A stretch of 64,000 bases of DNA from Anaerolineaceae bacterium oral taxon 439 (lineage in GTDB: Bacteria; Chloroflexota; Anaerolineae; Anaerolineales; Anaerolineaceae): contig CP017039.1 in assembly GCA_001717545.1 (NCBI GenBank), positions 186,001-250,000 of the forward strand, written 5' to 3'. A program made the translations under genes and the position numbers. The notes below the pieces were generated by a model. The model did no database searches. It saw nothing but the letters and a program-made list of their open reading frames with translations, and had not been told where the DNA came from. Of this stretch, positions 17,439 to 25,759 are shown one piece after another. Within the stretch, counting starts at the first letter, position 1. Every line of letters begins with the position of its first letter.

Positions 17439-17867
17439 CTATTCCGCCCGGGGCGTCTGGCAGTCGGGACAGACGCCTGAAAACAGAACGCTCTTCGACC
17501 GGATCTGATAACCGCTGATCGCTTCCGGAACCGGAAGGCTGTCAAAATCGTACTCCAGATCGATCAGCCGGTGGCACTTTTCGCATTCGAAATGCGCGTG
17601 CGGCTCGGTGACGATATCGTAATGCAGCTCGTTTGCGCTCGTATACACCGGACGGACCAACCCGGCGTCGACCAGACTGTTGACCGTGTTATAAATCGTC
17701 GTCCGCGAGAGCGTCGGGATCGTCGATTTCAGATCGTTAAAAATCATGTCAACGCTGGGATGCGTATGATTTTCTGTCAGGTATTCAAGAATCTTCAATC
17801 GCTGGTACGACAGCTTGATATTGTGCCGCCCCAGTTCTGTTTTAAGTTTTTCAGTGGAATCTTTCAT
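17439..17867 (-). CDS. Fur-family metal or peroxide regulator
   Basis: A 142-residue Fur-superfamily repressor. The winged helix (about 15-85) includes SYQRLKILEYLTENHTHPS and TLSRTTIYNTVNSLVDAGL. The dimerisation domain has HAHFECEKCHRLIDLE and a second cysteine pair CPDC, so it has the structural zinc site of PerR/Zur/Fur proteins. Sequence alone does not settle which metal it senses. PerR-like is plausible given the nearby methionine-sulfoxide repair genes, but no linkage is shown. No strong ribosome site is seen. TATAAT upstream, near 17905, may be its -10 box. Confidence 0.9.
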   Translation of the reverse strand: MKDSTEKLKTELGRHNIKLSYQRLKILEYLTENHTHPSVDMIFNDLKSTIPTLSRTTIYNTVNSLVDAGLVRPVYTSANELHYDIVTEPHAHFECEKCHRLIDLEYDFDSLPVPEAISGYQIRSKSVLFSGVCPDCQTPRAE

Positions 17868-18121
17868 AGTTTGTATATCTTTCGATCTAAAAGTTTTCTC
17901 TGATTATAGCATATTTGAAATTGTCATACATGGGTTATGGCTCATGCCATGCGGAAGGCGTCCCCGGATCGGCCGACGGGTATGGAACTTTCCGTCCCGG
18001 ACCAGGCCCTTCCGCATCATTCCGGCAGCATATGCAGATTTCTTTCTGATAAAATACAGGAACTCCACAGGACGGGGGATTATCCGTCCGAGAGAACGCG
18101 ATGAACCGCGAGGATACCTGG

Positions 18122-19015
18122 ATGAGAACCGAAACCGGCCCTGAAAACGAACCCGCCGCCCGCGCGATCGGCGTCTTTGACTCCGGCGTCGGCGGACTGA
18201 CCGTCATGCGCGCGCTGATGAAAACGATGCCAATGGAGGATATCGTTTACTTCGGCGACACCGCGCGCGTTCCCTACGGGAGCAAGTCGAAAGAAACGAT
18301 CGTCCGCTTCTCGCGCCAGATCGTCAGCTTCCTGCGCAGCCGGTCCGTCAAAGCCATCGTCGTCGCCTGCAACACGGCCAGCGCCTGGGCGCTCGAAGAG
18401 CTCCGCGGCGAATTCGAGCTTCCGATCGTCGGCGTCATCGCCCCAGGCGCGGCCGCGGCGGTTTCGGCGACGCGGAACGGGAAAATCGGCGTCATCGGCA
18501 CATACGCGACCGTCGAGAGCCAGGCCTACGACCGCGCGATCCGCGCGCTCGATCCGGCGCTGACGCCGATTAAAACCGCCTGCCCGCTGTTCGTTCCGCT
18601 CGTTGAGGAAGGGCTGACCTCCGGCGAGATTACCGACCGCGTCGTCGCCTATTATTTAAGCGGGATGAAAGCCGGCGGCGTCGATACGCTCCTCCTCGGC
18701 TGTACGCATTATCCGCTGATGAAAGGCGCGATCGCCGCGTTCATGGGCGAGGGCGTCCGCTGTATCGATCCGGCGAAGAACACGGCCGAAGAGCTGCGCG
18801 GGATACTGGAAAGCGCGGGGCTCCTCCGCGGCGGCGCGGACGTCCCGGCGAAAGCGGAATACACCTTCGCCGTCAGCGACGCCGAAGAAAGGATGACCGC
18901 GTTCGCGAACCGGATCCTGCCGTTTTCGATCGCGGCCGCGGAAAAAATCGCGATCGAAAGCTATGAGCCCATCCCGCATGGATCATTCAACGAAGAAAGG
19001 GGAACCCTGCGATGA
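18122..19015 (+). CDS. murI: Glutamate racemase
   Basis: A 297-residue cytoplasmic enzyme making D-glutamate for peptidoglycan. The family motifs are FDSGVGGLTVMRAL, the first catalytic cysteine in VVACNTASAW, and the second in LLLGCTHYPLM. ATG at 18122 is preferred because GAGG lies eight bases upstream; an ATG at 18101 is in frame and adds seven residues. Its end overlaps the next gene by ATGA. Confidence 0.95.
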   Translation: MRTETGPENEPAARAIGVFDSGVGGLTVMRALMKTMPMEDIVYFGDTARVPYGSKSKETIVRFSRQIVSFLRSRSVKAIVVACNTASAWALEELRGEFELPIVGVIAPGAAAAVSATRNGKIGVIGTYATVESQAYDRAIRALDPALTPIKTACPLFVPLVEEGLTSGEITDRVVAYYLSGMKAGGVDTLLLGCTHYPLMKGAIAAFMGEGVRCIDPAKNTAEELRGILESAGLLRGGADVPAKAEYTFAVSDAEERMTAFANRILPFSIAAAEKIAIESYEPIPHGSFNEERGTLR

Positions 19016-19974
19016 AGTATCGAATTGAAAAAGGAACCTGTTCCGAAATGGGATGCGAAGAATGGACGATGATCCAGTCCGACGGCGATCGCTCCGTCGC
19101 CGAAGTCACGATCCTTCCGGGACACGGCGCGAATATCCGCCGCTACGCGGTCGACGGAATCGAGTATCTTTACCCGGCCCCGGAACCGCTCGTGGACCGG
19201 CGGCATTTCGGCGTTCCGGTCCTGTATCCGTTTCCGGGAATCGTCCGCGGCTGCGGCTTTGAATTCGACGGGCGCCGGTTCGAGCTGAAGCCCAACCGCG
19301 GGACGTTCTACCGGCATGGCTACGTTATCGAAGAACCGTTCGCCAGCGCCGAACCGGTCGCGACCCCGAACGGCGTTTCAGCGTCGTTCACGTACACGCT
19401 CCAGCCGGGAAATCCGCTTTTCACGGAATTCCCAATCGAAAACCGGCTGACGCTGACAATAACGCTCAGCGATCGGCGGCTCCAAGTCGGAGTCGAAATA
19501 GCGAATCTGGACCCGGAAAACCGGCTGCCCTTCGGCTTCGGGCTTCATCCATACTTCAATCTTCACGGCCCCCGCGATACGATTCAAATCCGCGTCCCCA
19601 TGAAGCTCAGGGTCGACCCGGATCGGGGAACGCTCGCCGATCCCGCGCTGGGAACGTACGACCTGCGGAGCGAACGCACGATTGAGGACATGGTCATCGA
19701 CGACGTTTTTCAGGGAATGACGCCGGACCAGCCGATGACGCTGACGTATGGCGCGATCGGGAAGCGGCTGACGATTTCCGCCGGCGAACCGTTCACGCAC
19801 AGCGTCGTCTATTCACCCGAAGGCGCGCCATATATCTGCCTCGAAAGCTGGACCTGTTCCCATGATGCGCATCGGCTTTACGCCGATGGGAAACAGGACG
19901 CCGCCCACCTGATCATCCTGCCGCCGGGCGAGACGATCCACGCGGCCGTCGAATACCGCGTCGATCCGGTCTGA
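19012..19974 (+). CDS. Aldose 1-epimerase family protein
   Basis: A 320-residue beta-sandwich sugar mutarotase-like protein. Supporting segments are PGHGANIRRYAVDGIEYLYP, the histidine in GFGLHPYFN, and the C-terminal ICLESWTCSHDA with the expected catalytic Glu region. Aldose epimerases interconvert alpha and beta anomers of hexoses or hexose phosphates, and the exact sugar cannot be assigned. It overlaps murI by four bases, so the two genes are translationally coupled, although the functions are unrelated. Confidence 0.85.
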   Translation: MKYRIEKGTCSEMGCEEWTMIQSDGDRSVAEVTILPGHGANIRRYAVDGIEYLYPAPEPLVDRRHFGVPVLYPFPGIVRGCGFEFDGRRFELKPNRGTFYRHGYVIEEPFASAEPVATPNGVSASFTYTLQPGNPLFTEFPIENRLTLTITLSDRRLQVGVEIANLDPENRLPFGFGLHPYFNLHGPRDTIQIRVPMKLRVDPDRGTLADPALGTYDLRSERTIEDMVIDDVFQGMTPDQPMTLTYGAIGKRLTISAGEPFTHSVVYSPEGAPYICLESWTCSHDAHRLYADGKQDAAHLIILPPGETIHAAVEYRVDPV

Positions 19975-19986
19975 GTCCGGCGCGTG

Positions 19987-20018
19987 AAAACGCCCGCGTT
20001 CATATGACGCGGGCGTTT
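19987..20018 (+). terminator. Terminator after the aldose epimerase gene
   Basis: AACGCCCGCGT (from 19989) pairs with ACGCGGGCGTT (20006-20016) over a six-base loop, bordered by A and T runs. It is a compact GC-rich stem that can work in both directions. Confidence 0.82.
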
Positions 20019-20068
20019 GGGCTTCATAAAGCAAGCGAAGCTGACTTTATCGCCAGCTATGGATTAAA

Positions 20069-20137
20069 TTAATCCAGACGATAGTTTCCGAGGAAACTGG
20101 CTAATGCTGCGAAAGCAATTAAAACGAAGACTGTCAT
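20069..20137 (-). CDS. 22-residue hydrophobic small protein candidate
   Basis: ATG at 20135-20137 opens a 22-residue frame (starts MTVFVLIAFAALASFLGN, ends NYRLD). A purine-rich ribosome site, GGAAAGGAAAGGG, lies just upstream. The first 17 residues could span the membrane, with a short charged tail. A TACAAT box lies near 20215 and a perfect 12-bp inverted repeat at 20239-20280 farther upstream, so it appears to have its own transcription unit. No family recognised. It lies beyond the end of the maltose-type transporter genes. The remainder of the gap 20281-20483 shows nothing I can support. Confidence 0.5.
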   Translation of the reverse strand: MTVFVLIAFAALASFLGNYRLD

Positions 20138-20238
20138 TTTCCCTTTCCTTTCCCCACATTCAGCCTTGCTGAACCGTGATCAGCGCGGGAATTCCTGTTC
20201 CCCGCCGATCGCCCTTATTGTAGGGCAAAAGTTATTTT

Positions 20239-20280
20239 GCATATGACATTCGTCGCAAAAATGTGACAAATGTCATATGC
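20239..20280. promoter_or_regulatory. Perfect inverted repeat, candidate operator
   Basis: GCATATGACATT (20239-20250) and AATGTCATATGC (20269-20280) form a perfect 12-bp inverted repeat separated by 18 bases. Within it are two sites resembling the CRP/FNR pattern TGTGA-N6-TCACA: TATGA-N6-TCGCA (20242-20257) and TGTGA-N6-TCATA (20262-20277), 20 bases apart. The repeat centre lies about 45 bases upstream of the presumed transcription start for the 22-residue ORF. Binding by a CRP-like factor is inference. Confidence 0.55.
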
Positions 20281-20483
20281 GCAAAAACTAAACGTTTCCT
20301 GGAAAAGGAATAGAGCGAATCGCCCCGGCCGCCGCGGACTTCCGCGTACGATTTCCCCGCTTAAAGCCGCAGCCGGCAAATCGCCGTTCCCATCGGGATT
20401 CGGGCGATCGCCGACTGTTTTGAAACGTTTGCCGCATGGACCGTTTCGCAGCGCGCCTCAGGCGGCTTCAAGCCCTCAGCCGC

Positions 20484-21353
20484 TTACTCCTTCAACGCTC
20501 CGGAGCTCAGCGACGTTACCAGGATATTCTGCGTCACGACGAACGAGATCACGAACGGGATCGCGATCAGGAGCGCCCCAGCGCAGAAGACCGTAAACTC
20601 GTTCTTCCGATCTGTCACGAACGTCAGCAGCCCGATCGCCAGCGTCTGCTTCGCGTTCGAGCGCAGCACTAACTTCGCAAAAATATACTCCATCCAGGGC
20701 CCCGTGAAGCTCGAAATCGCCAGGAAGGTAATAATCGGCTTCGTCAGCGGCAGCACGATCTGGAAAAATGTCCGCGCGTTCGACGCGCCGTCGATCTTCG
20801 CCGCTTCGTCGAGCGTCCGCGGAATCGAGTCGACGTAGCTCTTAACCAGCCAGGTATTATACGGAACGTTCCCGGCCGTATAAATCAGGACCATCCCCCA
20901 GAGCGTATCGAGACCGCCCAATCGGAGCAGGATCACATAAATCGCAACCATGCCCAAAAACGACGGAAAAATCTGCAAAATCAGGAACGACAGCATCAGG
21001 CTCTTCTTAAACGGGAAGCGGAACCGCGAAAATACGTACGCCGCAATCGTGCAGACGAAGACCGTCGCCAGCGACACGCCTACGGCGATCATCAGCGTAT
21101 TCTTGAACCAGAGCAGGTAATTCGACTTACGGAACAGCTTGGCAAAATGTTCAAACGTAAACCCGTTCCCGAATGGAACCGTGCTCAGATTGGAAATCGA
21201 GCTTCCGGGCGTAAACGCGGCGGATATCAGGTAGACAACCGGGTACAGCACGAGCAGCGCGGCCAGCGTCAGAAACACATAAACCAGAACCATATTCGCC
21301 GTGCGAACGAATTTATCCCGCCGCACCATCCTCTCAAATTGCGCGTTGGTCAT
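20484..21353 (-). CDS. Maltose-type sugar ABC permease (MalG-like)
   Basis: A 289-residue inner-membrane permease with six hydrophobic segments. The EAA loop that contacts the ATPase is visible as EAAKIDGASNARTFFQIVLP. Its start overlaps the stop of the MalF-like gene (TGATG), so they are translationally coupled. No ATPase gene is in the cluster; importers of this class often share a multi-sugar ATPase (MsmX/UgpC type) encoded elsewhere. Oligosaccharide of the maltodextrin type is the likely substrate. Confidence 0.92.
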   Translation of the reverse strand: MTNAQFERMVRRDKFVRTANMVLVYVFLTLAALLVLYPVVYLISAAFTPGSSISNLSTVPFGNGFTFEHFAKLFRKSNYLLWFKNTLMIAVGVSLATVFVCTIAAYVFSRFRFPFKKSLMLSFLILQIFPSFLGMVAIYVILLRLGGLDTLWGMVLIYTAGNVPYNTWLVKSYVDSIPRTLDEAAKIDGASNARTFFQIVLPLTKPIITFLAISSFTGPWMEYIFAKLVLRSNAKQTLAIGLLTFVTDRKNEFTVFCAGALLIAIPFVISFVVTQNILVTSLSSGALKE

Positions 21354-22684
21354 CAGATTTCTCCTTCCTTGAATGATTTCGTGCGGCGGAAGTTATAGAT
21401 CGCGAACGGCGCTAAAATCGCGAAGATGCAAATCGCGATCACCGACGCGTAGTTATACTTCAGCAGGTTAATCGTCAGCTTATAAATCCAGGTCACCAGG
21501 ATATCGGTCCCGCCCGCGCCGGTCAGCGTCGAATCCGAAACGATCGGATCGCCCCCGGTCAGGAAGAAAATCGCGCCAAAGTTATTGATATTGAACGTAA
21601 ACGACATAATAATCAGCGGCATCGTCTGGTACAGCACCTGCGGCAGCGTAATATAGCGGAACGTCTGGTAATTCGACGCGCCGTCGATCTGCGCCGCCTC
21701 AAACTGATCCCCGCTGATCGACGTCATCGTCCCCATCGTCAGCAGCATGAAGTACGGGAAGCCCGCCCAGAGATTAATCACGATACAGATAATTTTCGCC
21801 AGCGTCGGATCGCTCAGCCAGGGGATCATGCTGCTTTTATCGATCAGCCCCAGCTGAAGCAGCGTCCGGTTGACAATCCCAAACGACCCGTTGAGCAGGT
21901 TGCGCCAGATCATCATCGAAACGACGATCGGGATCGCGTACGGCAAAATGTAAATCGAGCGAAAAACCGAGATGAGCCTGATTTTAAGCTGCGTCAGGAC
22001 CGTCGCCATGATAATCCCGCCGGCGTAGCAGGTCACCGTCGCCGCCGCGCCCCAAAGAATCGTCCAAAACGCGACGCGCCCGAACGCGCCCGCCCAAACG
22101 TTACTGCCGCCGAACAGGGTCCGGAAGTTTTCCAGCCCGACCCAGTTCACGACGTTATTCGGCGGAATATGATCCGGGGCGGAATAGTCGGTAAACGCGA
22201 CCAGCGCCGAAAACAGGAGCGGAACAATAATAAAGAAAATAACGAGGATCAACGCCGGCATCAGGCCAAGAATCGGGAAGGATTTGTTCGCCAGTTCGGA
22301 GAAAATGTTCTGGCCGCTGTCGTTCTTTCCGGTCAACTTCCGTTCGTCGTAATCCGACAAAGCGCTTTTAACCGACAGCGCGTACAGGACGAAGAAAAGG
22401 AAAATCACGGCCAGAACGGTAATCCCATCGATCATCATGAACATCGAATGGTCCCGTTCGATCATCGGAAGATCCGGCTTGGGGTCGCCCAACGTAATCA
22501 GGCCGTGAACCTTCCCGAACAGGGTCGGAATAAAAATCAGGAACAGGATCTCAATCAGCGCAAACAACGCGCCTTTAACGTACTGCTTCAGCTGGAGAAG
22601 ATGCCCCAGTCCCATGAAGATAATCGACGTCCGGAAAAGCCGCTTCCGTTCCGGGTCGTCATGAATAGCGGATACAGCTGCCAT
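21353..22684 (-). CDS. Maltose-type sugar ABC permease (MalF-like)
   Basis: A 443-residue permease. The first 140 residues hold two extra membrane segments and a soluble loop, as in extended MalF proteins. The transport core follows and carries the EAA loop EAAQIDGASNYQTFRYITLP. AAAGGAG lies nine bases upstream of the ATG. The gene is separated from the binding-protein gene by a hairpin at 22792-22819, which probably lowers permease expression relative to the binding protein. Confidence 0.92.
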   Translation of the reverse strand: MAAVSAIHDDPERKRLFRTSIIFMGLGHLLQLKQYVKGALFALIEILFLIFIPTLFGKVHGLITLGDPKPDLPMIERDHSMFMMIDGITVLAVIFLFFVLYALSVKSALSDYDERKLTGKNDSGQNIFSELANKSFPILGLMPALILVIFFIIVPLLFSALVAFTDYSAPDHIPPNNVVNWVGLENFRTLFGGSNVWAGAFGRVAFWTILWGAAATVTCYAGGIIMATVLTQLKIRLISVFRSIYILPYAIPIVVSMMIWRNLLNGSFGIVNRTLLQLGLIDKSSMIPWLSDPTLAKIICIVINLWAGFPYFMLLTMGTMTSISGDQFEAAQIDGASNYQTFRYITLPQVLYQTMPLIIMSFTFNINNFGAIFFLTGGDPIVSDSTLTGAGGTDILVTWIYKLTINLLKYNYASVIAICIFAILAPFAIYNFRRTKSFKEGEI

Positions 22685-22791
22685 ATTGCATCGCTCCTTT
22701 CTTGAATCGTTTCGGGTTACAGTGAATTTTATGAAAAATCTTTCGCTGATTTCTCCACGGCGTTTCCGTGGTGAAAACGAACGTTGAAGAA

Positions 22792-22819
22792 AAGGCCTCC
22801 AAATCTGGCTGGAGGCCTT
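22792..22819 (-). terminator. Hairpin between binding-protein and permease genes
   Basis: AAGGCCTCC (22792-22800) pairs perfectly with GGAGGCCTT (22811-22819). It lies 15 bases after the stop of the binding-protein gene. A second small stem, CCACGG/CCGTGG, lies at 22755-22771. Such intergenic hairpins commonly cause partial termination or 3' protection, so the binding protein is made in excess. Confidence 0.7.
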
Positions 22820-22834
22820 CTCGTTCTGTCTGCG

Positions 22835-24019
22835 TTATTTGGCGGTAAAACCTACGATCGCGGTATCAAGCTTCTGGAGCTCGGCTTCGACGTCGGCCCC
22901 GTCCCAGATATTCGCGGACGCGGCGCCGGCGGAATCCCAGAACGCGGTCATCGCCGGAACGGACGGCATCGGGAACGCGTATTTCAGCTGTTCAATGAAG
23001 CCGTTGACAATTTCCGATTCAACTTCCAGCGGAATCGCCGGAATCGCGCCGGTAATCTCATAGCGCAGCCGCTGCATTTCTTCCGAGATCAGGAACTTCG
23101 CGAAATCGGCGGCTTCTTCCGGATGCGCGCTGTACGCGGAGACGAACATCCCGCGGGTACCGGAGAACGAAGAAGCAGGAACCTTCCCGTCGAGCGACGG
23201 AAGCGTCGCAACGCCGAAGTCGATCCCGTCTTCCGTAAATTTGGAGACGTTCCAGGGGCCGGAAATATGGAGCGCGGCCGTACCGGCGCTGAACGCGCCG
23301 TCGGCGGTACCGGTATCGAGGTCGGCGGCGTTGAACGGAACGACGTCATGCAGCGATTGGAAAATCTTCATTCCGGCAATCGCGTCTTCGGTCGCCAGAT
23401 AAGAAGAAGAGGTGTCGAGGCCGTCCGGACCGAAAAGCCGGTTCCCGTTCATCGTCGTAAACAGGATCGTATAGTACACGTTCCCGACGTCCATGACAAA
23501 CCCGTATTTATCCGGGTTGGCTTCGTTGAATTCCCTGACCCAATCGGCGAGCTCTTCAAACGTCTCCGGGGCCTTGTCAACCAGCTCCTTGTTATAAAAC
23601 AGCACGTACGTATCCGCGGTCGTTGGGTATCCGTACATGACGCCGTCGTACGTTAACGCCTGAGCGGCGGAAGGCAGGATCGCAGCGGCGACTGCTTCCG
23701 CGTCAACGGTCGGAAGAACATGCCCGCCGGCAACGAGCTCGCCCAGCTTATCATGCGGAGCGGCGAAAAGATCGGGGCCGATACCGGACGGGCCGTCGAG
23801 CGCGATCTGCGTCGAGGAATCGACAATTTCGACATTGACGAATTCGACCGTAACGTTCGGATTCATTTCAGCATACTTTTCGCCAGCCTGAATCAGCCAT
23901 TCGTCGGGACCGCCGACGGATTCCCAAACGGTCAGCGTAACTTTATCCTGCGCGACGACGCCGGCAAACAACGCAGCAAATAAAGCGAAAACAACTAAAA
24001 CCGAAAAAACTTTCTTCAT
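22835..24019 (-). CDS. Maltose/maltodextrin-type sugar-binding protein
   Basis: A 394-residue extracellular solute-binding protein, family 1. The signal sequence KKVFSVLVVFALFAALFAG ends in VVAQ with no lipobox cysteine. The mature start TLTVWESVGGPDEWL is typical of MBP-like proteins. Later segments VMYGYPTTADTYVLFYNKEL, FSAGTAALHISGPWN and the C-terminal lobe agree. ATG at 24019 is chosen because the signal sequence begins there and AAGGA precedes it; the open frame runs 60 codons farther upstream without protein character. Lack of a lipid anchor is notable for a lineage in which other binding proteins in this window carry one. Confidence 0.92.
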   Translation of the reverse strand: MKKVFSVLVVFALFAALFAGVVAQDKVTLTVWESVGGPDEWLIQAGEKYAEMNPNVTVEFVNVEIVDSSTQIALDGPSGIGPDLFAAPHDKLGELVAGGHVLPTVDAEAVAAAILPSAAQALTYDGVMYGYPTTADTYVLFYNKELVDKAPETFEELADWVREFNEANPDKYGFVMDVGNVYYTILFTTMNGNRLFGPDGLDTSSSYLATEDAIAGMKIFQSLHDVVPFNAADLDTGTADGAFSAGTAALHISGPWNVSKFTEDGIDFGVATLPSLDGKVPASSFSGTRGMFVSAYSAHPEEAADFAKFLISEEMQRLRYEITGAIPAIPLEVESEIVNGFIEQLKYAFPMPSVPAMTAFWDSAGAASANIWDGADVEAELQKLDTAIVGFTAK

Positions 24020-24089
24020 GACAACATCCTTTCTTAAACCTTGATAAAAAGAACCGACCGGGATAAAAAAGCCCCTATATGTTATGGAA

Positions 24090-24118
24090 ATTATACCTGT
24101 CCTTTCGGTTTTTGTAAA
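24090..24118 (-). promoter_or_regulatory. Promoter of the maltose-type transporter operon
   Basis: On the minus strand TTTACA (24113-24118) and a perfect TATAAT (24090-24095) are separated by 17 bases, 70 bases upstream of the binding-protein ATG. This is a strong sigma-70-type match. No clear operator is seen around it. Confidence 0.75.
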
Positions 24119-24162
24119 TAATGTAAAGAGAACTCGCGAAAACTCGAAACGGATCATCCGGC

Positions 24163-24465
24163 CTAAGCGAAATAAAAGCGGATCAGGAAATACATCCATC
24201 CGAGATGCGCTATGGCGAAAAGCGGGACAAGCGTCCGGAATTTCGTTTTCCGCGTTTTATGATGAAACAGCAGCATCCCCGCCAACGCGCCAAACGGAGC
24301 GCCGGCGGCAACCCAGAGCAGCGTCCGCTCCGGGATCCGGCGGCGGTTCCGTTCCGCGAACCGCTTATCGATAAAGTAAAAGAAAAGCCCGACTGCGTTC
24401 GCCGCGGCGAACGGAACGATCCAGACCCAAATCAGCGTCAGGCCTTCCGGCGCGATCTTTAACAT
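24163..24465 (-). CDS. DUF1294 family small membrane protein
   Basis: A 100-residue protein with three hydrophobic segments. The segment GAPFGALAGMLLFHHKTRKTKF is the family signature of DUF1294, which is found as a stand-alone membrane protein or fused to cold-shock domains. Function unknown. No ribosome site is evident at the ATG. It lies 23 bases after the epimerase gene and could be co-transcribed with it. Confidence 0.82.
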   Translation of the reverse strand: MLKIAPEGLTLIWVWIVPFAAANAVGLFFYFIDKRFAERNRRRIPERTLLWVAAGAPFGALAGMLLFHHKTRKTKFRTLVPLFAIAHLGWMYFLIRFYFA

Positions 24466-24488
24466 ACAGGAATTTTATCGCGCGAAGC

Positions 24489-25595
24489 TCAGCTATTCCG
24501 AAGCAGTTCGACGATCCGCTCAGCAGCGCGCCCATCTCCATATGGGTTGACCGCCCCGGCCATCGCTCTCCGCGCCGTTTCGTCGTCGAGGATCCGCGAC
24601 GTCTCCCGCAGGATCGTTTCCGGATTCGTTCCAACCAGACGGACGTTTCCGGACGCGACGCCCTCCGGACGCTCGGTCACGCTGCGCAGCACAAGGACCG
24701 GAACGCCCAGACCCGGCGCTTCCTCCTGAAGCCCGCCCGAATCAGTCAGGACCAGCGCCGACCGCCTGACCAGCTGGACCATGCTCAGATAGTCCAGCGG
24801 ATCGAGAAGCGTCAGGTTCTCAACGCCTTGCAACTTCGCGAAAACGACCGAACGCACCCTCGGATTCAGATGAACCGGGTAGACGAAATGGACCCGGGCG
24901 CGGTACCGTTCCGCGAGCGCCGCGACCGCTTCGCAGATATCCTCAAGCGGTTTCCCGAAATTCTCGCGCCGGTGCGCCGTGATCGTGACGATCTCCTTCT
25001 CTCCGAAAGGCAGCCCCGCCAGCGGAGAGCGCTCCAGCTTAAAAGGAAGCCCAGCGGCAAGACGGAGCGCGTCGATCACCGTGTTCCCAGTTACATGAAC
25101 GCTCCGCGGCTCGACGCCCTCCGCCAGCAGGTTCTCGCGCGCGCCCGCGGTCGGCGCAAAATGCAAATCCGCGATCGTTCCGGCGATCCGCCGGTTAATT
25201 TCCTCCGGATACGGGGCCCATTTCTGAAAACTGCGCAGCCCGGCTTCAACATGTCCCACGCGGATCCGGTTATAAAACGCGGCCAGCGCCGCCGCCATGA
25301 CGGTCGTCGTATCCCCCTGAACGAGGAGCCAGTCCGGACGCAGCGCGTCCAGCGCCGGCTGGATCCCGGTCAGGATCGCCGCCGTCAGCCCACTCAGCGT
25401 CTGATCCGCGGTCATCAGGCTCAGGTCCAGATCGCGTTCCATCCCGAAGACGCCGAGAACCTCCTCGGCCATCTCGCGGTGCTGCCCGGTCAGGCAGAAA
25501 ACCGTCTCCATGTCCGGAGCGGCGCGCAGCCGACGGACTACAGGGATCAGCTTGATAACTTCCGGACGCGTCCCGGCGACGACCATGATTTTCAT
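24489..25595 (-). CDS. wecB: UDP-N-acetylglucosamine 2-epimerase (non-hydrolysing)
   Basis: A 368-residue cytoplasmic enzyme interconverting UDP-GlcNAc and UDP-ManNAc for surface polysaccharide synthesis. Supporting segments are GTRPEVIKLIPVVRRL, RVGHVEAGLRSF, TAHRRENFGKPL and TDSGGLQEEAPGLGVPVLVL. GAGG lies eight bases before the ATG. No glycosyltransferases are adjacent, so which polymer it serves is unknown. Confidence 0.94.
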   Translation of the reverse strand: MKIMVVAGTRPEVIKLIPVVRRLRAAPDMETVFCLTGQHREMAEEVLGVFGMERDLDLSLMTADQTLSGLTAAILTGIQPALDALRPDWLLVQGDTTTVMAAALAAFYNRIRVGHVEAGLRSFQKWAPYPEEINRRIAGTIADLHFAPTAGARENLLAEGVEPRSVHVTGNTVIDALRLAAGLPFKLERSPLAGLPFGEKEIVTITAHRRENFGKPLEDICEAVAALAERYRARVHFVYPVHLNPRVRSVVFAKLQGVENLTLLDPLDYLSMVQLVRRSALVLTDSGGLQEEAPGLGVPVLVLRSVTERPEGVASGNVRLVGTNPETILRETSRILDDETARRAMAGAVNPYGDGRAAERIVELLRNS

Positions 25596-25759
25596 GAATA
25601 AAACCTCGCGTTCTTCGATTTTGGGCGGAGGGAACGAACCGCCTGGCTGTTTCCGATTATACTTATTTTAATCGACAAATTTCATCCGAAAACGAACGCC
25701 AGCGCCGCTCCCGCTGTCCGCGCGCCGGGCGTATCGATCGATCCGGAGGGGTCCTGCTC

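Noticed and set aside
24020-24199. 60-residue extension of the maltose-type binding protein
   Set aside because: It would place the signal peptide in the middle of the protein and covers the promoter.
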